64,000 nt of DNA from Hygrophila difformis (GCA_030278955.1 JAOANR010000001.1:23753635-23817634), one strand, 5' to 3'. Shown: positions 32,339 through 45,705, counted from the stretch's first letter. Numbers and translations: made by a program. Notes: a model not told the origin generated them from the sequence alone.

Positions 32339-35228
32339 TTGAGAAAAATATGTTCCATTGGAAGGAAGAAATGGCATCATCCTCATCAAAAATGCCCCCC
32401 GATCATGGAGCAGAGGTATATTCATTGTCCACTATATACGATAGAATTTTTGGAACACCTTTTATTAATGTCGATGGAGTTTTTGAGAATGGAGAATATG
32501 GTGGTGTGGAAAAAAATATTTCCAATGTAGGAGATAAGGAAAAAAATGTTTGGTGGTGATAATGTTGGTAGAGAGTACAATGATAATATGTTTATGAACG
32601 ATGAAGTTGTTGTCGATGGCAGTGATAATATGTTTATGAACGATGAAGTTGTTGCCAATGGTAGCGATGATATGTTTATGCATGATGAAGTTGTTGCCGA
32701 TGGTAGTAACGAGCAGGAAGAAATTATTTATGATGATGATAGTAATAGTGATCCAGAGTATGTTGTTGAAGAGGAGGACAATGGGGAAGATGTAGATGAG
32801 GAAGTAGAGGATTCGGAAGACGATGAAAAAATATGGGAGGAGATACAAGATTTTATGATTCGTGCCCATTCGTATGTCGATCGAGCGGACTCGATGTTCC
32901 GTTAAGAAAATCGGAACACACCTCACAAATTCCCGAAGTAGAACCGTGCAGATACTATGACGGAGCAGATGGGAACACAGGAGTTGGCTCCCGACAAGAT
33001 AGGTGGATATTGCCACAGCAGCCTGATTTTGATCCTCTGGTGGATGTTACGGACGTACAATTTGATCCGTATAGGCAACAAGGTTTGGGCATCAGATCGA
33101 TCTTCCCGACGAAGGATAAATTGAAGAATAAAGTGGTGCAATATCTACTTGGAAACAATCTCGGGTTTCGGACTGAGAAATCTGAACCGTCTCGGTATTG
33201 GCTGAAGTGTCGACAGGATGATTGTGCTTTTAAAGTCCGAGCTGCCGGATCATCTTCTACTTGGAGAGTGTATCAGTTCGTGGAGCATACATGCGAGTTC
33301 AACTCAACTATGGGTACAGCACACACATTACCAGCCCGACAGTTAGGCGAGATTATTGCAAATCAGAAGTGATGAAAGGGCAATTTATGATCCCAGAAGC
33401 AGTGCGGAAGGAACTTTTGAACACACATGGATTACGGGTTAGAAATACCATCATATATAATAATTTTAAAATTTTTATTCTTTAGTTTGTTTTGTTTTTT
33501 TAAAAGTAATTAAATATTTGAGGATTTGTTTATTACAGGTTAGCTACGCAATTAGCCGCAGAATAAGGGACTACGGATTGAAGCCACATATGGTTCTGGG
33601 GATCAGTCTTTTAAGGATTTGCCTAAGTACCTTTTTATGCTGCCGGAAGCTAATCCTGGTACAATTGTGGATCTAATGGTTGACAAAAGTACCAATCAGT
33701 TTAAGTACGCATTTATGGCGCTGGGGGGGTCGATTGTTGTATTTTCCAGTGCCAGACCATACATCGCAGTAGATGCAACACACTTGAAATCAAAGTATCG
33801 GGGAGTACTATTTGTGGCCGTAACTAAGGATGCAAACAACCAAATATTTCCACTTGCATTCGGTATTGGGGACGTGGAGGATTTAGATTCGTGGACATGG
33901 TTCATGCAGCATCTGAAGCTATCACTGCCCAGTCATAGAGGGATGTTGATAGTATCAGATGGATCGACATCCATTCGTGGAGCAGCTGCGGAGGTATTCC
34001 CGGATGCGCATCATGCCTTATGCATATGTCACATTCAGAAAAACCTTTCGAAGTATGGGACTCATGTGGTTGAACTGTTTAATCGTGCTGCGAGAAGCTA
34101 CAGTGAGTCCGATTACAACAAAATAATGGCAGATTTGGAAGGATATTGTCCAGCAGCAGCACGGCACCTAAAGATTTCAGTCGGTGAAGAACGGTTTGCT
34201 CGCATCAGATGTCCGGTACTATTTTCACAGCTTAACATCTTTTTAAATTGTATTATTTTTATTTGAATTGTTTTATTATTTAAATGGTGCAACTTTTTTA
34301 TAGCCCACCATTTCTTAGTCCAGTTATTTATACCCATTACTTTTTTTGTTAGGTACGTCGATACGATATCATGACAACGAATATTGTGGAGAGCATGAAC
34401 AGTGCATTACTGTGGGCTAGACGGTTACCTGTATGTTCATGTCTAAAAACTGCTAGGTGTATTGTTGAAAAATGGTTCGCCTATCGGTACGATCGGGCCA
34501 TGAGGAGCGAAACCTATCTTATGGAATATGCGACGGTGAAACTGTGCGCGTCTATGAATGCTGGCTCAAAACTAGAGGTTAATCGACTCTCAAGTGTAGA
34601 ATATCGGGTAAAGCATCAGTACAACACGTACAAGGTTAATTTGGATGAAAAAAAATGTGTTCTTGCAATGTTTATCAACACGAGTTGATTTCATGTGTCC
34701 ACGCTGCTGCAGTCATTAGGTATGATTTACAGTTTATTGTGAATTGTTGCCCATTTATAAAACATGATATTGTCATTCAAATATTGCAGGAAGCTTAAAC
34801 ATACACCACACACGTATGTGGATGAACATTATAAGTTGGAGAACCTACGTAAAATGTGGAGTGGTATTATCACTCCAGTTCCGTGCAAGGATGATTGGGC
34901 AGTGCCAAGTGCAATAAGTGACATGAAATGCTTACCCCCTGACAATCCAAGGCAGGCCGGGAGGCCAAAGATGACGAGATACCCCAGCGGACCAGAAAAA
35001 TCAAACCGTGGACGTAAGACAAAAAAATGTCGCATGTGTGGAGCGATAGGTCATAACACAAAAAGATGCACTGTGGAGATGCCATCGCGTGAAGAAATGC
35101 CTAGGGAGAACATGGGTGAAAGAAGACGTAGACCCAAGAAGTGTAGGATTTGCAAAATAGAAGGCCACACCGCACCAAAATGTCCTATGCGGGCGCATTT
35201 TGATTTGAACGAAGAACCTACTTTTTAA
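32339..35228 (+). pseudogene. Mutator-like element (MULE) transposase, decayed
   Basis: Segments in order: an acidic N-terminal part with four related 14-residue repeats (NMFMNDEVV...GSD, 32,580-32,710); a MuDR-type DNA-binding region (DPYRQQGLGIRSIF, WLKCRQDDCAFKVRAAG); the MULE transposase core (33,619-34,220) with YIAVDATHLKSKY, VSDGSTSIRGA and CICHIQKNL; a SWIM zinc finger (CSC...ISCVHAAAVIR) readable only after a frame change at about 34,655; and two C-terminal zinc knuckles (CRMCGAIGHNTKRC, CRICKIEGHTAPKC) ending at 35,228. Frame changes near 32,545, 32,900, 33,370, 33,570 and 34,655 cannot all be introns, so the copy looks inactive. Terminal repeats were not located. Confidence 0.8.
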
Positions 35229-35414
35229 TTTACAAGTGGTAAAAATTTTCTTATTATATTAATTATATTGTTTTAATTACAAGAACTAAAAAAATTACAA
35301 AATAATCACATCTTACAAACTGGATAAATTTGCAAACATGGGCAGTATAGTTTACAAGTTTATGTCTTCATCTGCATATCTATACTGCATCTGTAAACTG
35401 GATAAATTTACAAA

Positions 35415-35534
35415 CTAAAGTTCAAGTTTATCCTCAATAGATGCCACCACCACATCTGCTTTTGCTCGCCGGAGTATTTCAGTGATGATAACAACTTCCA
35501 TCTCCTCAACTCCATCAACAATTGGTATAAGAAT
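35415..35534 (-). pseudogene. DJ-1/PfpI exon fragment next to the MULE
   Basis: The minus strand, after an AG acceptor at 35,535-35,536, reads 39 codons: ILIPIVDGVEEMEVVI then LRRAKADVVVASIEDKLEL and a stop. This matches the first beta-alpha-beta part of plant DJ-1-like proteins (IPIADGSEEMEAV...LRRA.A.V.VAS). The rest of the domain, including the nucleophile-elbow cysteine, is absent. A lone exon with its splice acceptor, directly after a MULE transposase, suggests a gene fragment captured by a transposon. Confidence 0.65.
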
Positions 35535-36531
35535 CTAGCAAGGACATAAGAAATGTCATTATGGCAAATAATATAATTTAACAGATTGAACATATAGTAA
35601 ATTTCTAAGAGAAACACTTTTGACTTAGAAAAATTAGGCTTCAGTTGCTCAGTAACATACAGGCTTCACAAAGAATTTAAAATATTGGTATCAAGAAGAA
35701 AAGAGTAACATAAATTGAAAGCAAAGATGTAGCTACCATACAGGATAAAATGTGACAATGAAAATCAAATCAGGATAAAATGCTAGAAGGATCCAGTAGC
35801 TCCGGCTATTGAGGTCTTATGTCGACACCTGCTATATGTAAAACAAACAATTGTTATTTTTAATACCATAACATCAAGACCAAGTATTCATAAAAGTTAA
35901 TAACACGTATGCAGTGGCGATTCCAGGATTTGAAGTGAGGGTGTGCGAATTTTTGAAAAAAATTATAGACATTTCTTGGAAAAAATCATAATTTAATCTA
36001 CATCTATTTCATTAAGTATTTCTTTTTTTCAACATAAAATAATATTGAATGATTTAACATATTTTTACCACTTAAAACAATTAAACTATCCTTATATATA
36101 ATTAGCTTCATAATAATCTTAGCCCATACTTAAAGGTTGGAATAAGTCATGCTACCCGACATCACCTACGATCTAGCCTACTTCAGGTGAAGCCAGGGCA
36201 AGCCTTTTTTTATACAAATGCTAGGCTCAGGTAATTTTGAAAGTCTATTTAGCTTAATATATTTAAATCAGACTTTATAAATGACCTATTAGTATGTTTA
36301 TTGTATAGGAATATTTCGTATTATTATTATTATTATTTTATGTAGAAGAAACAATTAATTTGATCTTGCATAAGTTTTTAAACCATTAAAAGATTTTTTT
36401 AAATATGTAATTATGTTATATTGTGACACACGTATGAAAAAAATAAAAATTTAATATGATTTATTTGTAAAAGACTTAAAGTGCGGCCTATTTATAATAT
36501 TTATATAAATAGACCAGCTTAGACCTATAAT

Positions 36532-36750
36532 CACTACAAGAAAGATCCGGATTACCGACCCCAATTACCGACCAACAGTCTACGGGTCCATTACCGACCC
36601 CAAGGGTGGGTCGGTAAAAACTAGCCATTTTTGGGCCCCCCACTTAAAAACGACCAGCCGACCGACCACACTTAATGTGGTCGGTTTTACCGACGCACTT
36701 ACCGACCCCATATTGGGGTCGGTAACCTAGGGCATAAATGCCCAAATCGT
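36532..36750. repeat. Left subterminal repeats of the CACTA element
   Basis: About eight copies of ACCGACCCC, GGGTCGGTAA or shortened forms follow the left terminus in both orientations. In En/Spm such repeats bind the TNPA-type protein. Confidence 0.85.
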
Positions 36751-36772
36751 GACTGGCAAAACAGACCCCCTC

Positions 36773-39527
36773 TGTAACACCCCAGATTTGATAACCCAGG
36801 CCGGGATGTCACCGCCACATCTCTCTAGCAAGACACGGATTCTCCGAGCTTACCAAAGAGATGCAAGGCTATAGGTATTGCAAAAGATTTAAAAACAAGT
36901 CCGGAATCTATTTAAAAATAATAATAAGTGGCATCCACACATATAGTAGTAGTAATAATATATCGCAGCGGAAAAATGTAAAGTGGGCCGACATGGCCAA
37001 AACTCGGGATTTACATGCCCGTTATGCAAGTATCGTAAAAGCAATAAAAACAATGTTTAAGTTTTTTTCCATCCCCCAATGCATATGCTCATGCATTATC
37101 TTCATACTCTGAAAGGAAAAGAGAAAACAACAATTTTATCAGTATATAAAATACTGAGTAAGTCGATCCTAACATAGCAATAAAAGGGATTTAATTAGAT
37201 AATTTAAAATTTCACTCCTAACATGCATTCACAAAATTTAAAGGAAATAATAATTTTAATTGTGTACTTGAATATGCATCTAATCCACAATAACAATTTA
37301 GTCATGATATGAAATTTAAAGACATAATTTAAATGCATAATTTAAAGGCATGCATAAATAAATAAATACTCAAAAATATTAAATCTTTTATTTTCCCCGT
37401 TACGTAACCATTTCTCAGTGTTTTGTATAGCCGGTGATCCGGCGGCCGCAACCGTTTCATAAGTATCTCGTTTAGCCAGTGATCCGGCGGCCGCAGCCGT
37501 ATCTGCCATACCCAGTACCACTCCGGAGCCTCGAGAAATCCATACGGACAACCCGAGAGAGTAGGCCATGTATTTCCCGCCGATTGGCGTAATATCTCAT
37601 CACATTCTCTCGTCCATCATAGGCCCGAAGAGAAAGGCTAGAGGGGCACCCTGCAGAGCACTCACCCTCCACCAAGTATCTCATGTATCGTTTAGATTTA
37701 ATGTATCGGGGTTTTTCAAAAGTATATGTGTATCGTATTTCAAATCTTTGATCGTTCGTTTCGAAATTTCAAAATCCTTCGATTTAAAAGTATCTTGGCG
37801 TCACAGTTTGCGCCTTTTCAATTTAAAAATTCGGTTTAAGTCCGAAAAATCTGAAAACTTCACAGTTTATGCAAAACACCCTAACGAACAACTTTCGTGT
37901 TTTAACTTTCTCGAAATAAGTTGAGGAAACATGTCAAAAATCGAGTTTATTACGGAAACAGTTTACTGTCTCAAAACAGATTTGTCACAGTTCGGAAAAT
38001 TGGCTTTTTGACATATCAAATGGACTCCAAAAATTCTGAAATTTTAACCACATATACTAGACATTATTATCTACAACTTTCATTTAGATTGTAAAGACCA
38101 AATCGGACTACAAAGTATAGAAACAAACTCACTAAGTTCGAACATGTTCATAGGCAGATTTCAAACACGTTTTGTCAAAACAGTTTCTTTTCGAAGCGAT
38201 TTAAAATAGCAAACGTTAAAAACAATGTCTGAAATTTTTACACAACCTAGATTTATGTGTTAGGATTAAAAGTCTAGTTTTGAGTTTCTCGGATTGAATC
38301 CTCGAAATATGAGTTTTAGGCCGATTACAGAAACTGCGCAAGTTGGGGTTTTTAATTTCGATTTTTACGTTTCGTTACATTACGCCTATACCAGACGCCC
38401 CTAAATCACCCGTATTGATATGGAAGGCTCAACTTACAGTGGTTGTGTTCTTGAGTAGTCTTAGGGTCGCTCGGCTCGTCCAAAATCCTACGAACGGATC
38501 TACGAAACGCAAAGTTCCCGACTTTGGCCACGATCGTATTTGCAACCAACGATTCGAGAGTTAGATTGGGAATTTGAGAGGAAAAACGAGAATGAAAATC
38601 TGTTTGAAGGCTTACCAATGAATCTATCACTGAAATCCTTGTTCCACTCCCTTGCTTGGTCGTTGTAGGTTGCCGGAAAGTCGCCGGAAGCCCGTCGGAA
38701 GTTCGTCGGGAGAGTGTTTTGGCTTGGGAGAGTTTGAGAGAGCTTTAGGAGGTTGTTGTGACTGCTTATGGGGTGGGGAGACAACCCTAGGTCGACCTTA
38801 TTCACCTTCCCCCGTCCAAAATCCACTTTCCAAAGTCGGGGGGTCGAATTATGGTAAGAAATCGCCGAAAACGCGCAAGTTGCCAAAACCTGTAGAGCCA
38901 CGCGGGGTTGGCGCGCCTTTTGGCCAAACCCCACCCGGCCAGCGCGCGGTCCCCGCCTGGATTGCGGTCCGGGCGGGTCCGTGCGATCCGATCCGTCGGG
39001 TCTTTTTCTCCTCTCTTTCGGACTTCTATCCTTCCACGTTTTCGCGCTCGATTTTCCGGGTCATTTTCGGATTATGCTTCTCATCATAAATTTATTCCGA
39101 CTTAATTCGATTTCACGTCTGAAATCTTAGGTTTAGGTCCGTCGGGTTCTAAATCGTCGTCTTTTGATTTCCGAGCATTTTCGAGTTTATGGGTTCTCGG
39201 AAACAAAACTTTCTTTCCTATTGGATTAATTCCTATTTTTATATTCTAAAATTTACGGGTATTACAGTCTACCCCCCTTAAGAACCAACTTCGTCCTCGA
39301 AGTTGTACTTCATCCTCTCGCGAGTTCGGGAATTGTTTGACTAAGCGATTGTATTATTGTGTGTCGTTGTTTGTTATTATTTGACTGAACCTAGAATTGA
39401 AATTTCCGAGTTGCCTACGTACCCCGTGAAGGGATCAAGTCATTACGTAGTTCAAAACAATTTGAATTTGTTTCTTTGGGGTACAAAGTATTCGTATAAA
39501 ACATCCGGAAATATTCGGGTTGTCACA
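36773..39527 (-). repeat. 3' LTR of the chromovirus
   Basis: Direct repeat starting TGTAACACCCC and ending GTTGTCACA on the plus strand. It contains a local duplication, two copies of GTGATCCGGCGGCCGCA (37,433 and 37,480). Apparent open frames inside are chance products conserved because both LTRs are copies. Confidence 0.92.
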
Positions 39528-39540
39528 TCCTCCCCCTCTT
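39528..39540 (-). other. Polypurine tract of the chromovirus
   Basis: On the minus strand AAGAGGGGGAGGA abuts the 3' LTR directly. Confidence 0.85.
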
Positions 39541-39550
39541 AAGATTACAG

Positions 39551-42500
39551 TTATGTCCCCATAACTGTTGTTGCACTGTCTTGGAATAGGGTTGGGTAAC
39601 GATCCTTCATGTCTGCTTCTAACTCCCACGTTGCCGTCTCGGCTTCGTGGTTAGACCAAAGAACCTTGACCATTCTCACGGTCTTATTCCTTGTTACCCT
39701 CTCCTTCTTGTCGAGTATTCGCACCGGAATTTCTTCGTAGCTCAAGTCATCGTCCAGCTCAATTTCCTCCGGTTGGAGTATGTGGGTCGGATCATGGACG
39801 TATTTCTTCAGTTGTGAGACGTGGAACACGTCGTGGACACGAGCAAATTGTGGCGGTAATGCTAGTCGGTATGCAAGATTCCCCACTCTTTCTAGGATCT
39901 CGTATGGTCCTATGTACCGTGGGCTCAATTTTCCCCGCTTGCCAAAGCGCATCACACCCTTCATCGGTGATACCTTCAACATGACCTTATCGCTTATTTT
40001 GAATTCTAAATCATGCCGTCTCACGTCGGCATAGCTCTTTTGTCGGTCTTGCGCGGCTCTCATCTTTCCTTGGATTATTTTGACTTGTTGAGCCATGTCC
40101 TCAACAAGTTGCGGTCCAATTACCATAGTCCTCTCGCCCTCTTCCCAGCTCAATGGGCTTCGGCATTTGCGTCCATACAGTGCCTCGAAAGGTGCCATGC
40201 CAATGCTAGCATGGTAGCTGTTGTTGTAGGAAAATTCGATCAAGGGTAAGTGATTTTCCCAACTTCCTTTAAACTCTAATACACATGCCCTCAGCATGTC
40301 TTCCAAAGTTTGGATCGTCCTTTCCGTTTGTCCATCCGTCATGGGATGGAACGCGGTACTCATCTTTATCTTCGTACCGAGGGCTTCTTGTAGTTTTGTC
40401 CAAAAATGTGAGACGAATCTACTGTCTCTGTCCGAGATGATGTCATGTGGTACTCCATGTCGTCGTACCACGTTGTCGACATATGCCCTTGCCAATTGGT
40501 CCATGGACCAGGTATCCTTCATGGGGATAAATATGGCAGCTTTTGTCAACCTATCCACGATCACCCAGATTTTATTCATCCCCTTCGGTGAACGTGGTAG
40601 CCCCGAAACGAAGTCCATTGAAATGCTATCCCATTTCCAACTTGGGATTTCCAATGGCTGCATTAATCCTAAGGGTTTCTGCCGTACGGCCTTGACCTTC
40701 TGGCAGGTGAGGCATCTTGCTACAAACTCGGCTATTTCTCTCTTCATGTTCGGCCACCAATAGTTCTTCTTTATGTCCTTGTATAGCTTCTCGCCTCCGG
40801 GATGGACCGAGAATGGGGTATTATGGCCTTCCTCCATCACTCTTTGCTTCAGGTCCTCGCATTTTCGCGGTATGCACCACCTTCCCTTGAAGCGGATGCT
40901 TCCGTCCTCATGGATTTTAAAATCCATTGCCTTTCCTTCAGCAATGTTCTTCCTAATTTCCTCCAGCTTTTCATCACCCTGTTGTGCTAGTCGTATCTCA
41001 TCGAGTATGGTAGATCCTACTACCATCGTGTTGACGACCTCACTTACTTCGCCAGAGTGTACCAACTCCAGACTTGACTTTGCCAAGTCTCTGTACAATT
41101 CGGCCGGTACCACAAGTGAATTCACCATGTGTTGAGTCTTTCAACTCAAGGCATCGGCCACCACGTTGGCTTTTCCTTCGTGATACGCGATTTCCAGGTC
41201 GTAATCCTTAATCAGCTCCAACCACCTCCTTTGCCTCAAATTCAGCTCTTTTTGTGTGAATATATACTTGAGGCTCTTATGGTCGGTGAACATCCGACAC
41301 TTTCGCCCATAGAGGTAGTGCCTCCATATCTTTAGAGCGAACACGACTGCGGCTAGCTCCAAGTCGTGGATAGTTCTCTTCGTGTGGCTTTAGTTGACGT
41401 GATGCATATGCTATAACCCTTTGATCTTGCATTAGCACGCATCCCAATCCTTCCTTCGAGGCGTCGCTGTACACCTCGAAGTCTCCATCCTTCGATGGTA
41501 ATGCCAACACCGGCGCTGTAGTAAGCCGTTTCTTCAATTCTTGGAATGCGGAATCACACTCACTGGTCCAGTCGTATTTCACCCCTTTCTTTAGCAGCTG
41601 TGTCAATGGGCGAGCGATCCTTGAGAAATCCTTTACGAACCTTCGGTAGTACCCTGCCAATCCGAGAAAACTTTTTATCTCGGTTGGATTCTTCGGTGGC
41701 ACCCATTCGGTCACTGCCGAGATCTTTGCTGGGTCCACTGCCACTCCGTTGGCGGATACGATATGTCCCAGAAATGCCACTTCTCTTAGCCAGAAGTCGC
41801 ATTTGGACAGTTTGCCATACAGCTGATTCACTCGTAAGATCCCTAACACTTTGTGTAAGTGTTCGGAATGTTCTTCTTCGCTTTTCGAGTAGATCAGGAT
41901 GTCATCTATAAACACCACTACGCATTAATCTAATAATTCCCGAAACACGTTGTTCATGAGGTTCATGAACATCGCTGGGGCGTTCGTCAGCCCGAATGAT
42001 AGCACCGTGAATTCGTAGTGCCCGTAGCGAGTCCTGAATGCCGTCTTTGGGATATCCTTTTCGGCGATCCTTAACTGGTGATATCCAGATCATAGGTAGA
42101 TCTTTGAAAATACTGAAGCTCCCTTCAGTTGGTCAAACAAATCCTCGATTCTGGGCAAAGGGTACTTGTTCTTGACCGTGACTTGGTTAAGTCCTCTATA
42201 ATCGATGCATAGTCGTAGACCTCCATCTTTCTTCTTCACGAATAAGACCGGGGCTCCCCATGGGGACGTGCTCGGCCTTATGTAGCCCTTCTCTAGCAAC
42301 TCCTCGAGTTGTTCTTTTAGTTCCTTCATTTCTAGCGGCGCCATACGGTAAGGAGCCTTTGAGACAGGCTCCGTTCCCGGGATGAGATCTATGGTGAATT
42401 CCAGATCTCTCTCAGGCGGCATGCCGGGAACGTCTTCCGGAAATACATCCGGGTATTCTCTCACCACCGGAATGTTATCCACCTTGACCTCTTCGGCCTC

Positions 42501-44264
42501 AAGGTTATGAATGTAGCATGCATATAACGCGTAACCCTTACGCATTAAGCTACATAGCTTAATGGCGTTAACTATCTTGGTAGACTTCTTAGGTGGTTGG
42601 GAGTAAAAGATGACTCTCCTTCCCCTACTCTTTGACAACGTGATCTTTTGTTTTTGGCAATCGATCACGGCTTTATATCGGGTTAGCCAGTCCATCCCTA
42701 GTATGACGTCAAAATCCTGTAGTTCGAATTCTACCAAGTTCGCGAAAAACTCTACGTTCTTTATAACTATCGGAATTCCGTTATATCGCTTAGAGCATGA
42801 TACTACCTCTCCCGATGGAAGTTGAATCCCTAAGTTAATCAATTCGCACTTAGGTAGATCTAGTTCAGGTAAGACTTTAGATGATATTATCGAACAACTA
42901 GCTCCTGAGTCAAACAGAACTCTAAGGGGTGTACTTAAGACATGGAACGTACCTCCCATTACGTTCCCCTGCATAGGCACATCTGTCTCATTGATGACAT
43001 TCAATCGCCCCATTGGACGTCCCGGGTTGCCTTGCTGATCCCGGTTCGGGTTCTGATTCTGTTGCTGATTTGGATTCTGTGGGGGACGTTGATTCTGATT
43101 GAGATTCTGGTTTTGAGGGGGTCTATACCCCTGGTTGTTCCCATTCCGTGCATCTTGATTGCGAGACTGAGTTGGCCCCGTGCCTAAGTCCTCCCTCTTG
43201 GTGATGTTTTCCAGTCGAGTGCGGCACTCATTCGCCATGTGGCCGTTGCGACCACACCTGTAGCAGGCGCCCTGTTGGGGGCACCCTCTGGCCAAATGAG
43301 GCCTGCCGCATCTCGGGCAAGGTGGTACCGGGTTACCCTGAAAAAGGGTTCTATCGTCATATCCTCTGTTGTTGTTTTGAGGGGGTCTGTTCAGATCTCC
43401 CCGAAAGTTGTTCCCTACAGCATTGTTACCGGAACGGTTGTCTCTACCCCTCTTATCCTGACCCTGAGATCCTCGGCTGGGTTCTCCGCTCACTTTCCTT
43501 TTTAGTTGTTGCACCCTTGCAACAGCTACCGCACGATCATACACCGATTGCAGGTCTGGGTATGGGACGCCAGTGATCACCTCTCGTATAGTCAAGTTTA
43601 GCCCCATTTCAAATTTCTGTGCCTTCTCCACATCTGTCGGCACGAGTCTCGGTGCGAAACGCCCCAACTCCTTGAAACGGGTGTAGTATTCCTGGACTGT
43701 TTGCCCTCCTTGCTTCAGAGATAAGAACTCCTCGTACATGGCTGACTTTGTGCTCATGGGATAAAAGCGATCCCTGATCAGACCCATGAATTCTTCCCAA
43801 GAATAGGGTTCCTCGTCCTCGGCTAACTTATCTTGCATGGCACGCCACCAGTCATCCGCCTCCCCTCCGAGATAGTACGATGCCACAGGCACCTTCTCGC
43901 CAATTGGGCACTTCACCGCGTTTAGCAGCTTGTCGAATGTTCGGATCCATTCTTCAAGTTTAGCCGGGTCCTCTTCTCCGGCGTAGTTCGGCGGACGATA
44001 TGAGTTCACCATAGCTAAGTAGTTAATGCGGGCCTCGGGTGGAGGTACCGCAGCGGCCTGGCCTTGGTTTACATGCGCGTTCCCTATCGCAATGAGAACC
44101 TCTTCTAGAGTGCGTAGGCGCGCGTCCATGTTGTTTGGCATGGGGTTTGCCGGCTCCTCTTGAGCGTGTACCCCTTCGCCGGGTATAGGCATTTCTGGTT
44201 GCATGGGGGTTTCGTTGGTGTTTGGAGTAGTGGGCTGGGCGCGTGGTCTTCCTCTCGGTGCCAT
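39551..44264 (-). pseudogene. gag-pol: Chromovirus gag-pol polyprotein, inactivated
   Basis: From ATG 44,264 ([10 protein letters not shown]) come Gag ([25 protein letters not shown]), a CCHC knuckle ([14 protein letters not shown]), protease ([11 protein letters not shown]), RT ([10 protein letters not shown]), RNase H, integrase with HHCC and D-D-E core (FVSGLPRSPKG, SDRDSRF, TDGQTERT) and a chromodomain-like tail (VLWSNHEAETATWE, YPTLF) ending at 39,551. The frame is broken by stops at 42,090-42,092 (TGA where Arg CGA is expected), 41,925-41,927 (TAA) and 41,141-41,143 (TGA for CGA), plus a small deletion with frameshift near 41,375. Two of the three stops fit C-to-T change at CpG, as expected of methylated, silenced DNA. 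Confidence 0.92.
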
Positions 44265-44894
44265 GCTGTTGCAAGAACAAGAGAGTTTAAATCCTTTTTG
44301 TTGAAGTATTATGTAATGCTTATGAAATAATTTGACTAAATAAATGACGATATTAACAGGTATCAATCTGTTGGAACCTGTTAGTATAGGTTGTTGGAGT
44401 TTAGCGTATTGTTTGTTGTTATTTGGGGTTGGTTCTACTCACTGCTTTGTTTTTGTTTTGTTTTGTTTTTTGTTTTTTTTTTTCGTGAACAGTAACCTGT
44501 TCAGGTTTTTTTTTTTGAGACCCTAGGGTTCAGGGTTTAGGGTTGGAGATACCCTTGTTCGATAATTATCTCCATATAATGTATATGTATATATATTTAC
44601 TACTTGTATTTTTGTTTAGTTGTTATCTATAGGTCATTGATTATTATTACCTTGTTCATTTGTTTGATCGGGTTTTAGCAGGGTATTCGAAGAGAAATAA
44701 TTTAATTAAAATGTAAGGAATACTTTAAATATACTTGTATAAAATAAATGCTTGTAGATTTATTACTCAAGAGAAAATTTTTCAGTTGATTAGAAGCGTT
44801 CGTAACAGGAATGAAATAGTAGTGCTGGTACTAGTTTGAAAAAAAAAGAGCATAGATAGTAGTGCATCAGTATGGGCTCCTAAGTCTAGGGTGA
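44265..44894. other. Chromovirus leader between gag and the extra ORF
   Basis: AT-rich, with T and TTTTG runs (44,450-44,515). No gene seen. It would be transcribed as part of the 5' leader. Confidence 0.4.
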
Positions 44895-45272
44895 CTAGGC
44901 AGGTACATCCTCGACGGGATCGTCCTCGTCGCTGGATACGTCAATGGCAATGGGTGTCCCCACCAGGCTCGGGCTCGGAGGAAATATGTCAGCCTCTAGG
45001 CCTAGCAGCTCAGCTCCTAAGTGTCCTATTTGCATCATCCGTTCGTTGTCCTTGTTTTGGAGTGTGACCACTTGGGTTTGGAGTTCGGCGACTTGGGCCT
45101 TGAGTTGGGTTATTTCATGATGGTCAGCTTCCCTAAGATGTCTCAAATAGTCCACGTTATTCTCTAGATGCCCTACTCGAGCCTTGAAGTGATTGATATG
45201 CTGTTGGGATTCGAGGTATGCGTTGGTCAGTTTCATCATCAGATTAGTCATATTCGCGTTGGGTTCGGCCAT
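44895..45272 (-). CDS. Extra coiled-coil ORF upstream of gag in the chromovirus
   Basis: A 125-residue frame in the sense direction of the element, between the primer site and gag. It begins MAEPNANMTNLMMKLTNAYL. Residues about 20-90 form a heptad-rich coiled coil (HFKARVGHLENNVDYLRHL, ITQLKAQVAELQTQVVTLQ), followed by an acidic tail (DVSSDEDDPVEDVPA). It has no stop although gag-pol nearby has several. It matches no retroviral domain I know. It could be a structural accessory protein, a captured host fragment or a chance frame; the regular heptads argue against chance. Confidence 0.55.
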   Translation of the reverse strand: MAEPNANMTNLMMKLTNAYLESQQHINHFKARVGHLENNVDYLRHLREADHHEITQLKAQVAELQTQVVTLQNKDNERMMQIGHLGAELLGLEADIFPPSPSLVGTPIAIDVSSDEDDPVEDVPA

Positions 45273-45705
45273 CTAATGTCAACAAGGAGGTTAGAGTTAG
45301 AGTAGGTTTCGAATAAAAGTTAGGATATGCAGGAATTTAAATCTATATGGATATGCACATGCAATCCCCACAAAATAAATTTTAATGTATTTTAAATTTA
45401 ATCATGGATTTAAAAAGTTGGGCCTCTATATTGGCCAAAAATAATAATTTGGACTTAAGAAATAAAACATGGGTATTTGGGCCGAAATGGTTGGGCTTAA
45501 AATAAATATTTATAATTATTGGGTCAAATAATTTAACCCCCTTTGGGCTCAAAATATTATACTAATTGGGTAAGAAAATTTTTGGGCTCAAATTTTGGGC
45601 TAAAATACTAGTAGTCTTAAAAATAATAATGATAATAATAAATTTAAAAGTAATACTTAGTTCAAAATATTTTAAAATAATAATAGTAGCTTAAAAATAT
45701 TTCGG

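Noticed and set aside
36861..39105. Several open frames inside the left chromovirus LTR, repeated in the right LTR
   Set aside because: Their apparent conservation only reflects LTR duplication; no domains.
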